Origin: Aquitalea denitrificans
GTDB lineage: Bacteria; Pseudomonadota; Gammaproteobacteria; Burkholderiales; Chromobacteriaceae
Length of the DNA: 64,000 nt
Reading direction: 5' to 3'
NCBI RefSeq assembly: GCF_009856625.1
Contig: NZ_CP047241.1
Span: 1-64,000, forward strand
Within the stretch, counting starts at the first letter, position 1; each line of letters begins with the position of its first letter. Position numbers and translations under genes: made by a program. This document shows positions 41,067 through 51,600 of this stretch, in pieces. The notes under the pieces were generated by a model. The model worked only from the letters and a program-made list of their open reading frames with translations. It did no database searches and was not told the DNA's origin.

Positions 41067-44000
41067 TGCAGGGACAACCATTGCCAGATCCGGCGGTACC
41101 GCCGGAAGCGCCAACGCCGCCCCGACGACCCCGTCGCCGTTGGAAGCTTGGCCTGTGCTTGCTGCTGTTGTCCATGCTGCTGGCTGTGCTGACCTGGCTG
41201 ACCGGCAATGCCCAGGGTTTTGCCTGGCTGTGTCAGCAGTTACCGGCATTGAGCAATCAACAGTTGAGCATTGCCCGCAGTGAGGGGAATTTGTGGTCCG
41301 GTTTTACCTTGCACGATATCCGCTGGCGTTCACGCTACCAAGATGTCGATATCGACCGCTTGCAGCTGCAATGGCAGCCCGGAGATATATGGCAGGGCCG
41401 TCTGCAGGTGCAACTTCTTAATATCGGCCATGTCCGGCTGAGCAGTCGTCCCGCCCCGGCCACGCCACCGGCAGGTGCGCCAGCCTCGCTCTCCCTGCCG
41501 CTGGAAATCCGGGTGGAACAGCTGCAACTGGCCAGCCTGACCCTGCTACCTGCGGATGTCCGGTTTTACGGTTTGCAGGCCAGTTATGCATATCAGCATC
41601 AACAGCATCAGTTGCAGCTGAAGCGTCTGCAAACCCCGTGGGGCAGTGCCAGCGCCGGGCTGAATATTGCCGATGTCACTCCGTTTGCCACGCGTGGCCA
41701 GCTTACGGCTCAGGGAGAACTGGAGCAGATTCCCGTGCAGGCCGATCTGCAGCTGGCTGGCAACCTGCTGGCGCTGCAGCTAGATGCGACGGGTAGCGGC
41801 AAAGGCATGCTGGCCGAAGCCCATGGAACGTTACGGCCCTTTGCCTTCAACCCCTACAACCGTTTCGGGCGACTGGATGTCAGGGTGGGTGGCATCAATC
41901 CCCAGTCGCTGTTTCCGGCCTGGCCCAAGGCGCGGCTGGGCTTTGCCGTGCATGCTGAACCAGATGGTGGTACCCGCATCAAGGGTGGATTATCCCTGCT
42001 CAACAGCCAGCCGGGGCCGGTATCTGCCAGCCAACTTCCCTTGTCGCTGCTGGTGGGTGAGTTCCGGGCAGATGACAAGATGCTGTATCTGGACAAGCTG
42101 ATGGCCCAGTTGGGCGCGGGCCAGCTCAATCTGACCGGCAAGGTAGAGCCGCGCGCACTCGACATTGTGGCGCTCATCCACAATATCAGCCTTAAATCGC
42201 TGCATGCGGCCGCCCCTGACGACATCATCAGGGGCACTGCACGCATTGCAGGGCCCTTGATAGGGCCAGATATCCGGGCCAGCCTGTATGGCAAGGCCCT
42301 GCAGTTGGAAACCGCGCTGGGTTTCGAACAGGATGCTGCTGGCAGGACATTGCTGTTACGTCAGCTGGATCTGACCGCCGGCGCCGGCAAAATGAACGTG
42401 TTCGGCAAGCTGGGGCTGGAAGGAAAACAGCTATACCAGCTGGAAGGCAAGCTGCTGAAGGCTGATCCGTCCCGACTGCAAACTGGTCTGCCTGTGGGTG
42501 AGTTGAATGCGGCCATCAAGGCCAGCGGTCAGTTGACCCAGCCACTGGCGGGCAAGGTGGCTTTGCAGTTTGCACCCAGCCGCTTGTCCGGTGCACCGCT
42601 GAGCGGCCAACTGACGGCGGATTGGCAGGGCCAGCGTTTACGCCAGTTGCTGGCCGATCTCACCCTGGCCAATAACCGTCTGCAAGCCAGTGGTTCGTAT
42701 GGTGCCGTTGGAGACAAGCTCAAGCTGCTGATTGATGCCCCCAATCTCTCCCTGCTGGGCCGTGGTTTTTCCGGCACAGTAAAGGGGCAGGCCGAACTGG
42801 CAGGCACGCCCAAAGCGCCATTGCTCAGCACCAGTCTGCGTGCTGACCGGCTGCATCTGCCTGGTGATTTGTCCGTGCAGAGTCTGAGCCTGGATGGCGA
42901 CATCAAGGCTGATCCCGGCAGCCCCTTCCGTTTACAACTGGTCGCAGACAAGCTGCAGGCCGGTAGTTTCAGCGCCGAGCAGCTGCGGGCGCAGGGCAAT
43001 GGCACGCGTACGCGCCACCATGTACAGCTGGATGGCCGCTTGCGCCTGGCCGGACAGGCCTATCAGCTGCAACTGGCCGCCAGTGGTGGTTTGCCCGTTA
43101 ACAGCGGGCAATGGCAGGGCGTACTGGAGCGGCTGGAGCTATCCGGCAAGCCCGGGCTCAGCCTGCAGTCACCGCTGGCGCTGGAGGCGGGTGCCGCACG
43201 AATCCGGCTGGGTGCCGCGCGCCTGAATCTGCTGGGCGGGAGTGTGTCGCTGGCCGAACTGGAAAGCAGCAACGGGGTTCTGTCCACGCGTGGGCATGCC
43301 GAAGGCCTGCATCTGGCTGAACTGGCAGGGCTGCTGCAACTGCCGGTCGAACAGAATCTGGTACTGGATAGTGCCTGGAGCTTGAATCTCAATGGCAAGC
43401 AGCCACAAGGACAGCTTTGGCTTAAGCGGGTAGCTGGTGATATCCGTCTGCCTGCCGAGGCTGGGCGGCCTGCGCCGCTAGGCCTGAGGTCGGCGCAAGT
43501 CAATATGCGGCTTGATGGCGGCAGCCTGCGTTTCGACACCACCATTGACAGCCAGTATGCCCAACTGACCGGCAAGGGCAGCCTGCCGTGGAATGGTGGT
43601 CATATTGACGTCCGGACACCGCTGGCCGCCACTGCTACGGTGTCGTTGCCATCGCTGGCGGCACTGGCGCAGCTGTCTTCCCCGGCACTGGAGCTAGGTG
43701 GCCAACTGTCTGCCAACTTGGCTTTGACTGGCCCGTTAGGCCAGTTGCAAGGGCAAGGCAGTATCCAGGGTAGCCAGTTGCTATTGGCCGACCACAGAAC
43801 CGGCATCCGCTTGGGGGATGGTGTGCTGCAGGCACATCTGAATGGTCGTAGCCTGGTGCTGGACCGCTTGCGCTTTGCCAGTGGACAGGGGGATGTGGTG
43901 GCCAGCGGCAGCCTGGATTTGAAGGACTCCGGGCCCGATGCCGTGGTCCGGGTGGTGCTAAACAAGTTTAGCGTATTCGACAAGCCCAGCCGCAAGCTGG

Positions 44001-44881
44001 TGGTGTCCGGCAATGCCGAACTGAGCATGGTGGAACACAAGATTGCCCTGACCGGGCGTATCCGTGCCGACCAGGGGCGGATCGACCTGCCCAAGGGTGG
44101 TGCGCCGACACTGAGCGACGATGTGATCGTCAAGGGACGCAAGCCGGCGGAACCATCGGCATTTGCCAGCCTGCCGCTGACCGTGGCACTGGATCTGGAT
44201 CTGGGGGACCGTTTCCGCTTTGTCGGCCAGGGCCTGGATGTGGAGCTGACCGGGGTGGTCAAGGTAACGGCCAATCCAGGCCTGCCGCCAGGGGCGCGTG
44301 GTCAGGTACGGGTAGTGAAAGGCCGCTACAAGGCTTATGGCCAGGATCTGGATATCGAACAGGGCATCATCAGCTTTGTGGGGCCGCTGGATAATCCGGC
44401 ACTCAATGTTGTGGCCAAGCGCCACCTGTCCCCTGTCGGGGCCGGGGTAGAAGTGTCCGGCAGCGTTTCTTCACCCCGCATCCGCCTGGTGGCTGATGAA
44501 TCGATGTCGGAAAAGGACAAACTTGCCTGGCTGGTGCTAGGTCATGCGGCCAGTGGTGACCGGGATGACTCTGCGCTTGCTGCATCCGCCGGCATGATGC
44601 TGGCCGGCTCCATTAACGACCACGTCGGCCTGTTCGATGAACTGGGCATGGCCAGCCGCAAGGAAAGAACCCTGGCAAATGGTACGGTTAGCCCGGCTGA
44701 GCAGGTGGTCACGGTAGGGCGGCAGCTTACCCGCGAGCTGTATCTGGGTTACGAATACGGCGTGACCAGTGCCGATCAGGCCGTCAAGCTGGCGTACCAG
44801 TTGAGCAAGGGGTGGTCCATGGTCTTGCGGGCGGGTACCAATACATCAGTGGAGTCACGCTACACCCTGCGCTTTGATTGA
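41066..44881 (+). CDS. tamB: Translocation and assembly module protein TamB
   Basis: A very long periplasm-spanning protein (1271 residues) with an N-terminal inner-membrane anchor (about 29-48, LGLCLLLLSMLLAVLTWLTG), a long repetitive beta-helical groove rich in LQLQ-, GNLL- and GQL-type strands, and the conserved C-terminal DUF490 domain (about 930-1271), ending YTLRFD. AsmA/TamB-type proteins form a hydrophobic taco that carries phospholipids between membranes, and TamB docks on TamA. ATG 41066 overlaps the tamA stop by one base. Together they are a two-gene operon. Confidence 0.95.
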   Translation: MQGQPLPDPAVPPEAPTPPRRPRRRWKLGLCLLLLSMLLAVLTWLTGNAQGFAWLCQQLPALSNQQLSIARSEGNLWSGFTLHDIRWRSRYQDVDIDRLQLQWQPGDIWQGRLQVQLLNIGHVRLSSRPAPATPPAGAPASLSLPLEIRVEQLQLASLTLLPADVRFYGLQASYAYQHQQHQLQLKRLQTPWGSASAGLNIADVTPFATRGQLTAQGELEQIPVQADLQLAGNLLALQLDATGSGKGMLAEAHGTLRPFAFNPYNRFGRLDVRVGGINPQSLFPAWPKARLGFAVHAEPDGGTRIKGGLSLLNSQPGPVSASQLPLSLLVGEFRADDKMLYLDKLMAQLGAGQLNLTGKVEPRALDIVALIHNISLKSLHAAAPDDIIRGTARIAGPLIGPDIRASLYGKALQLETALGFEQDAAGRTLLLRQLDLTAGAGKMNVFGKLGLEGKQLYQLEGKLLKADPSRLQTGLPVGELNAAIKASGQLTQPLAGKVALQFAPSRLSGAPLSGQLTADWQGQRLRQLLADLTLANNRLQASGSYGAVGDKLKLLIDAPNLSLLGRGFSGTVKGQAELAGTPKAPLLSTSLRADRLHLPGDLSVQSLSLDGDIKADPGSPFRLQLVADKLQAGSFSAEQLRAQGNGTRTRHHVQLDGRLRLAGQAYQLQLAASGGLPVNSGQWQGVLERLELSGKPGLSLQSPLALEAGAARIRLGAARLNLLGGSVSLAELESSNGVLSTRGHAEGLHLAELAGLLQLPVEQNLVLDSAWSLNLNGKQPQGQLWLKRVAGDIRLPAEAGRPAPLGLRSAQVNMRLDGGSLRFDTTIDSQYAQLTGKGSLPWNGGHIDVRTPLAATATVSLPSLAALAQLSSPALELGGQLSANLALTGPLGQLQGQGSIQGSQLLLADHRTGIRLGDGVLQAHLNGRSLVLDRLRFASGQGDVVASGSLDLKDSGPDAVVRVVLNKFSVFDKPSRKLVVSGNAELSMVEHKIALTGRIRADQGRIDLPKGGAPTLSDDVIVKGRKPAEPSAFASLPLTVALDLDLGDRFRFVGQGLDVELTGVVKVTANPGLPPGARGQVRVVKGRYKAYGQDLDIEQGIISFVGPLDNPALNVVAKRHLSPVGAGVEVSGSVSSPRIRLVADESMSEKDKLAWLVLGHAASGDRDDSALAASAGMMLAGSINDHVGLFDELGMASRKERTLANGTVSPAEQVVTVGRQLTRELYLGYEYGVTSADQAVKLAYQLSKGWSMVLRAGTNTSVESRYTLRFD

Positions 44882-45033
44882 TATCGTGCTCCCTTATTGC
44901 TGCAGAATTCACGGCAGGCCAGGGCCACCCCCTGCTGGCTTGCCGATGAAACTGCTCTTTGTTCCGGTATCGCACTAGCTCGGTTTTCTTTCAGTCTCTG
45001 CACTCTTATATCAGCACTTGCGGAGACCCCATC

Positions 45034-46236
45034 ATGTTTAGTCCCATCTTGCCAGGCATCCAGAACATTGCCGACGAAATGATCGCCTTGCGTCGCCAGC
45101 TGCATGCACATCCCGAACTGGGTTTCGAAGAATTCAATACCAGCCGGCTGATCCGGGAAAGACTGCAGGCCTGGGGCTATCAGGTTTGCACGGGCATCGG
45201 CGGCACCGGCGTGGTAGCCAGCCTGCAGTGTGGCAAGGGGCCAAGCATCGGTTTACGGGCCGATATGGATGCCCTGCCCATTCAGGAGACAAGCGGCCGG
45301 GCGTGGGCCAGCCAGATTGACGGCAAGATGCATGCCTGTGGCCATGACGGGCATACCGCCATCTTGCTGGCTGCTGCTTGTGAACTGGCACGTACGCGCC
45401 GCTTTGCTGGCACGCTGCACCTGTTCTTTCAGCCTGCGGAGGAGGGGCATGGCGGTTCCGGTGCCAAGCGCATGCTGGACGAGGGCTTGTTCCAGCGCTT
45501 TCCCTGCGATGCCATTTTTGCCCTGCACAACATGCCAGGCATTCCTCTGGGTCAGCTGGGTTTTCGTGCCGGAGCCTTCATGGCGTCCACCGATACCATC
45601 ACCATTCGCCTGCATGGAACCGGCGGCCATGGTGCCATGCCGCAACAGGCCATCGACCCTGTCGTGGTGGCGGCCTCGCTGGTGATGGCCCTGCAGACCA
45701 TCGTGTCGCGCAATGTGCCGCCGCAGGAAACTGCAGTGCTGACCGTGGGGGCCATTCAGGCCGGTGAAGCGGCCAACGTGATTCCCTCCATGGCGGAGTT
45801 ACGGCTCACGGTCAGGGCGCTCCGCCCGGAAATCCGTGAGCTGCTGCACCTGCGTATCCGCCAACTGGCCGAACAACATGCTGCTGCCTATGGTGCCACG
45901 GCAGAGATCACTTTCGAACATGGCTATCCGGTGCTGATCAACGATGATGTCATCACCCGTCAGGCCAGCTTGCTGGCCCGTGAATTTCTGGGGCCCGGTA
46001 ATGTGCAGGAAGACATGGATGCCCTTACCGGCAGCGAAGATTTTGCCTACTGGCTGGAGCAGGTGCCGGGTTGTTATTTCATTGTCGGCAATGGAGATGG
46101 CGCTGGTGGCTGCATGGTGCATAACCCCGGATACGACTTCAACGACGAGGCCCTGCCACTGGCAGCCAGCTTCTGGGTTCGGCTGGTGGAGTACTGGCTG
46201 GCAACGGGCAGTGCATCTGCCGATGCCACCGTCTGA
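45034..46236 (+). CDS. M20 family amidohydrolase (hippurate hydrolase / HipO-like)
   Basis: A 400-residue zinc amidohydrolase. The metal-binding residues are seen in HACGHDGHT (His100, Cys102, His104), PAEEGHGG (Glu136/Glu137), and HNMPG; the end NPGYDFNDEALPLAASFW is the usual last motif. The GLRADMDALPIQE strand precedes them. M20D enzymes remove acyl groups from amino acids or cleave N-acyl, ureido and similar amides. ATG 45034 is a far better start than the upstream GTG/ATG codons. It opens a row with a nucleoside hydrolase and an MFS transporter, which hints at catabolism of nucleoside-derived or N-acyl compounds. Confidence 0.87.
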   Translation: MFSPILPGIQNIADEMIALRRQLHAHPELGFEEFNTSRLIRERLQAWGYQVCTGIGGTGVVASLQCGKGPSIGLRADMDALPIQETSGRAWASQIDGKMHACGHDGHTAILLAAACELARTRRFAGTLHLFFQPAEEGHGGSGAKRMLDEGLFQRFPCDAIFALHNMPGIPLGQLGFRAGAFMASTDTITIRLHGTGGHGAMPQQAIDPVVVAASLVMALQTIVSRNVPPQETAVLTVGAIQAGEAANVIPSMAELRLTVRALRPEIRELLHLRIRQLAEQHAAAYGATAEITFEHGYPVLINDDVITRQASLLAREFLGPGNVQEDMDALTGSEDFAYWLEQVPGCYFIVGNGDGAGGCMVHNPGYDFNDEALPLAASFWVRLVEYWLATGSASADATV

Positions 46237-46300
46237 ACCTCTTTAATTGCACCGGAGCAATCGCTTCCAGCTTTTCCCTTCCTGAACGCAGGGATGTCCC

Positions 46301-47245
46301 ATGGCCAAAAAAATAATTCTTGATTGCGATCCGGGTCACGATGATGCCATCGCCATGTTGCTGGCACATGGCAGCCCGGCCATCGAACTGTTGGCCATCA
46401 CCACGGTGGCCGGTAACCAGACACTGGAAAAGGTTACCCGCAATGCACTGGCGGTGGCCGATATCGCCGGTATCAAGGTGCCGATTGCCGCCGGGTGTGA
46501 CCGTCCGTTGGTGCGGCCACGCGAAATAGCGCCTTCCATTCATGGTGACAGCGGTATGGACGGCCCGGTGCTGCCGCCTCCCACGCGGCAGGCCGACTCC
46601 CGGCATGCGGTGGACCTGATCATTGAACTGATCATGGCGCACCCTCCAGGTGATATCACCCTGGTGCCAACCGGTGCGCTCACCAATATTGCGCTGGCGG
46701 TGCGCAAGGAGCCGCGCATTGTCAGCCGGGTGCGCGAGGTGGTGTTGATGGGTGGTGGCTATCACACGGGAAACTGGAGTGCCGTGGCCGAGTTCAATAT
46801 CAAGATCGACCCGGAAGCCGCGCATATCGTGTTCAATACCCCCTGGCCGCTGACCATGGTGGGGCTGGACCTAACCCATCAGGCGCTTGCCACCCCCGAG
46901 GTGCAGGCGCGCCTTGCTGCAATGGGAAGCCGCCCGGCTCGCTTTGTCGAGGAATTGCTGCTGTATTTCGCAGACAGCTACCGCCGCGAACAGGGCTTTG
47001 CCGCCCCGCCGGTACATGACCCCTGCGCTGTGGCTTATGTGATAGACCCGCAGGTAATGATGGTACGCAAGGTGGCACTGGATGTGGAGCTGCACGGTGC
47101 CCTGACGCTGGGGATGACGGTTGCCGACTTCCGTCAACCACCCGCAGAGGACTGCCATACCCAGGTGGCGGTGCAACTGGATCACCGCTATTTCTGGCAG
47201 ATGATTGAAGACGCTTTGCGCGTTATCGGGGAGGGGCAGGCATGA
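46301..47245 (+). CDS. Nucleoside hydrolase (IUNH family)
   Basis: Hydrolyses the N-glycosidic bond of ribonucleosides. The 314-residue protein has the calcium-binding N-terminal signature DCDPGHDDA (Asp8, Asp10, Asp14, Asp15), VPTGALTNIALA, LMGGGYHTGNWSAVAEFNIKIDPEAA (the conserved NxxxDP region), and the late HDPCAVAYVIDP with the catalytic His. Similar to the pyrimidine-preferring RihA/RihB group, but specificity cannot be fixed. Its stop overlaps the MFS gene by ATGA. It lies 64 bases after the M20 amidohydrolase. Confidence 0.9.
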   Translation: MAKKIILDCDPGHDDAIAMLLAHGSPAIELLAITTVAGNQTLEKVTRNALAVADIAGIKVPIAAGCDRPLVRPREIAPSIHGDSGMDGPVLPPPTRQADSRHAVDLIIELIMAHPPGDITLVPTGALTNIALAVRKEPRIVSRVREVVLMGGGYHTGNWSAVAEFNIKIDPEAAHIVFNTPWPLTMVGLDLTHQALATPEVQARLAAMGSRPARFVEELLLYFADSYRREQGFAAPPVHDPCAVAYVIDPQVMMVRKVALDVELHGALTLGMTVADFRQPPAEDCHTQVAVQLDHRYFWQMIEDALRVIGEGQA

Positions 47246-48648
47246 GTCGTGCCAGTCAACCCGGTCTTGCCAGCCTGATGACGGCACTGCTGGCAGCCTG
47301 CATAGCCTTTCAGCTCAATGCCAGCATGCTCAGTCCGGTACTGGTGACAATGGCTGGAGAGCTACAGGCCAGCGCTGCAGCGGTGGGCATGTCGCAGACG
47401 GCATTCTTTACGGCAGCAGCCCTGTTTTCGCTGTTTCTGCCCCGCCTGGGCGACATGGTGGGGCGCAAGCGGGTGTTGCTGGGCATGTTGCTGGTGATGC
47501 TGGCCGGCAGCGTGCTGGCTGCCATGGCACCGTCGGTGGCCGTGCTGCAGTTGGCGCGGCTGATACAGGGCGTGTCCGGGCCGGTGGTGCCGGTCTGTCT
47601 GTTGATGCTGTATCACGAGGTGGACGACCCACAGCGTTATGGCCTGCTGATGGGGGTAATTACCGCAGTCAACGGCGGCATTGCAGGTATCGACGCGATT
47701 GCCGGTGGCTGGCTGGCAACCGTCTTTGGTTTCCGGGCGGTGTTCTGGTGCATTGCACTGCTTGCTGTACTGGCGTGTGTGCTGGTTGCCTGGCTTGCTC
47801 CGGAGTCCAGACCGTCTCCGCAGGCACGCATGGATTGGTACGGTGTGGGCTGGCTGGTGTTATCGCTGGGCAGTCTGTTATGGGCACTGCACCTTGCCGC
47901 CGCAGGCCGTGATGCCGACTGGCTGCTCAGCGCAGGCATGGCCGCGGTGGGAATGCTGGGACTGGGCCTGTTTCTGTATACCGAACAGCGCAGCAGCCAT
48001 CCGCTGCTTGCCTTGTCCCTGCTGCGGCAGCGCTGCATCTGGCCCTTGCTGCTGACTACGGTGCTGACGATGACTGGTGTGTTCGCCATCATTAACGGAC
48101 TGGTGATGGCACATGCCCAACAGACTGTTGGCGGCTTTGGTCTGTCAGCAGAACGGGCAGCCTGGCTGTTGCTCACCCCTTATGCGTTGGTGGGATGGTT
48201 GGTGGGGCCGTTGGCCGGCCAACTGGCACCGCGCTGGGGATATGGTCGGGTGTTGCGGCTGGGGCTGGCAGGCAGCCTGCTGGCGATTGTCCTGATGCTG
48301 ACACAGGGCTTGTCCAGTCTGGGGTGGATGATGGCTGCCACGGTGCTGGCCGGTGTGGCTTATGCCGGTACCGCCAACATCATGCTCAATGGTCTGGGTG
48401 TTGTGCTGTCACCCGCGGGTAGCCCGGGACTGTTGCCGGGCCTTAACGCAGGCGCTTTCAATCTGGGTGCCGGCCTCAGTTTTGCCTTGCTGCCGGCAGT
48501 ACAGTCGCTGCGGGGTAGTCCATCTGATGGCATGTTGCTTGGCCTTGGCATCGTGGTACTGGCTGGTGGCTGTTCCTTGCTGATCCCGCGCCCCGGGCAA
48601 GCCGAAAGCGTGGCGTCGGCCGGGGTGTCACAGGATAGCTTCGTCTAG
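47242..48648 (+). CDS. MFS transporter
   Basis: A 468-residue inner-membrane protein with about 12 to 14 hydrophobic helices. The loop 2-3 motif GDMVGRKRVLLG and the LIQGVSGPVVPVCLLMLY helix are typical of MFS, probably the DHA2 drug-exporter type (14 helices) or a related nucleoside carrier. Translational coupling with the nucleoside hydrolase suggests it moves a nucleoside or the product of the operon; this is inference. Its 3' end overlaps the 3' end of the convergent GGDEF-EAL gene by 21 bases. Confidence 0.85.
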   Translation: MSRASQPGLASLMTALLAACIAFQLNASMLSPVLVTMAGELQASAAAVGMSQTAFFTAAALFSLFLPRLGDMVGRKRVLLGMLLVMLAGSVLAAMAPSVAVLQLARLIQGVSGPVVPVCLLMLYHEVDDPQRYGLLMGVITAVNGGIAGIDAIAGGWLATVFGFRAVFWCIALLAVLACVLVAWLAPESRPSPQARMDWYGVGWLVLSLGSLLWALHLAAAGRDADWLLSAGMAAVGMLGLGLFLYTEQRSSHPLLALSLLRQRCIWPLLLTTVLTMTGVFAIINGLVMAHAQQTVGGFGLSAERAAWLLLTPYALVGWLVGPLAGQLAPRWGYGRVLRLGLAGSLLAIVLMLTQGLSSLGWMMAATVLAGVAYAGTANIMLNGLGVVLSPAGSPGLLPGLNAGAFNLGAGLSFALLPAVQSLRGSPSDGMLLGLGIVVLAGGCSLLIPRPGQAESVASAGVSQDSFV

Positions 48649-51600
48649 CTGGGACGCCAGGCTGTCCGCAGTCTGTGGTCTGCCCAGCAGATAACCCTGA
48701 ATGCCACCGCAACCGAGCTCGCGCAAATAGTGATGCTGGGCCTCGGTTTCCACACCTTCGGCCAAGGTGCTCATCCCCAGCGCCCGGGCCAGATGGATGA
48801 TGGCGGAAACAATGGCGGCATCCTCGCTGTCGCCGGGTAGCTCGCACACGAAGGAGCGGTCGATCTTGATGGTGTCCGGGGCGAAGCGTTTGAGATAGGC
48901 CAGGCTGGAATAGCCGGTACCAAAGTCGTCCACTGACAGCCTCACTCCCATCGCCTTGATGATAGCCAGTTGGCGAGCAGCCAGGTCGGCATCTTCCATC
49001 AGTGTGCTTTCAGTGACTTCGATTTCCAGGCAATGGCCGGGCAGGCCGCTTTCCTGCAATGCTGCACTGACATCATCGATGAAATCCATGCGCGCCAGCT
49101 GACGTGCCGAGACATTCACGGCAACCTTGGGTAGCCACAGACCTTGCTGACGCCAGCGGGCCATCTGCATGCAGGCTTCGCGCAGCACCCAGCGTCCCAG
49201 TGGAACAATCAGACCGCTGTCTTCGGCAATCGGAATAAAGCGGGACGGCATGATCAGGCCTTCCTGCGGGTCTTGCCAGCGCAACAGTACTTCACAACCG
49301 ATCAGGGCATTGCTGTTGATGTCGTATTGTGGCTGGAACAATAGGAACAGCTCCTCTTGTTCCAGTGCATTGCGCAGCCGGTTTTCCAGTTGCAGCCGGT
49401 CGGCAACCTGGGTGTTCATTTCCCGCGTGTAAAAGCGGAAGGTGTTCCGGCCATGGGTTTTGGCATGGTACATGGCCAGATCGGCATTCATCAGCAGGGT
49501 CTGAATATCCTGGCCATCATCCGGCAACAGACTGATGCCGATGCTGCAGCTGACAACCAGCGAGGTGCCATTCATGTCAAATGGCAGTTGCATGGCGCGC
49601 AGGATACGTTCGGCAACTTGCGCGGCTTCATCAGGTTGGCCGATGGCCGGGAGGATCAGCACAAATTCGTCGCCACCGGTGCGGCCTACGGTGTCCAGCT
49701 CCCGTACGGCGCTGCATAGCCGGCCAGCCACCTGCTTGAGCAACGCATCACCGGTGTTGTGGCCCAGGGTGTCGTTGATGTTCTTGAAGTGATCCAGATC
49801 GACAAACAGCACGGCCAGCTGGCCGGATTGGCGTTCAGCCAGGCGGATGGCTTGCTGCAGGCGGTCATTGATCAGAATGCGGTTCGGCAGGTCGGTCAGG
49901 GCATCGTATTCGGCCAGATGCTGGATACGGGCTTCGTGTTCTTTACGCTCGGAAATATCGGTAAAGAAGGCAACATGGTGGGTGATCTGTCCGTGCTCGT
50001 CAGTCAGCACGCTGATATTGAGCCACTCGGGGAAGGCCTCACCATTTTTGCGGCGGTTCCAGATTTCGCCAGACCATTGCCCGCGTTCTTCCAGGCAAGC
50101 CCACATGCGCCGGTAGAAGTCGGCATCGTGCTGGCCGGAAGCCAGCATTGCGGGCGACTGTCCCAGCACATCCTGCTCGGTGAAGCCGGTAATCTGGGTA
50201 AAGGCCCGGTTTACCGCCAGAATGCGGTTATCGGCATTGGTAATCAGGATGGCTTCATTGCTGGATTCGAACACCTTGGCTGCCAGGCGTTGCTGGCGGG
50301 CGGCATGATGACGCTGGCTGATGTCCCGCGCGGTGGCGCACAGATAACGTACACCCTGGTAGTCCAGCCCGGTCAGGGTCACTTCCAGATGCATATGCCC
50401 CTGCCGACATTGCAGCCGGGTTTCAAAAGTATGTGGCAGCACCTGGCCTGCATGTGAAAACAGTTGTTGCGACAGTTGGCTGCGCAACGTCTCGTCCTGC
50501 CCCATGCAATCCTGGGCGGCGCGGTTGGCGTAAACCAGTACGCCGTCTGCAGTTTGCAGGGCGACCAGATCTGTCGCATGGTCAATCATGAAATGGCTGA
50601 GCTTCAATTCGCGTGTGCTGGATTCCAGCTCCGCATGGCTGCGGCGCAGGTCAAGCTGGTAGCGGGCCACCAGTGCGTTCATCCAGCGTACAAAGAACCA
50701 GGACAGCAGGCCGGCACTGGCCATGGCCAGCAGGGTCATCAGCAGTGTGGCCTTGATACGGCCCAGCAATTGTCCTTCCAGCGCGGTACTGGCTTGTATG
50801 CTGCTGTCGCGGATGGACTGGATGTGCATGGCGTTGACCAGGGTCCAGTCCCAGCCAGGTAGCCGGCGGGCATAGGCCAGGTGGCTGACCGGTGCACCGT
50901 TTTTGCCAGCAGGAATGCTGTATTCCATAAAGCCACCCTGCCGCCCCAATTGCATGGCCTCCAGCACCCGCTTGCGCAGTGCAGGGGTCAGCGCCAGGTA
51001 GTGGCGGCCCTGCAGGGCCGGATTGGCCGGAAACAGTTGCAGCACGCCCTGGCTGTCGATGACCATCAGGTCATCGTTATCCTTGTCCAGTTGCATACTG
51101 GCAAGCAGGGCAAGGGCGCGCTGTTGCAGCGAGGCTTCTACATTGGCAATGTATTCGCCACTGCCGATCAGCCAGCCATAAGGCGCAAATTGTCGCGAAT
51201 AGGCAATCTTGTCGGCCATCATCCGGCTGGCGGGCAAGTACCAGCGGTAACTGGCATAACCTTGTTGTTCGGGTGTGCTGACCGCAGTGATCAGCGTCTT
51301 CATGATGTAGCGGCCTTGATCATCCCGGTTTTCCAGCAGCGAGCTGCCTTCCAGCTTGGGTGCGGTTGGTAGCAAGACGCAGCGGCCACTCATGGTGTCA
51401 ATAAAGAAATAACCGCGGCCATCAAAAAAACGCAGGGGTCGCAGCGCCTCGATGATCAAAGCCTGTACCCGTGCCGGCGGCAGGCGTGCGTGCTCCTGCT
51501 GCCAGATGCCATCGGCCACATGATAGGCCTGATCCACCTGTTCCTTGAGTTGCTGCTTTAGGGTGTCGGTGGCATGGGCGCGCAAGGCCAGCAGGGTCTG

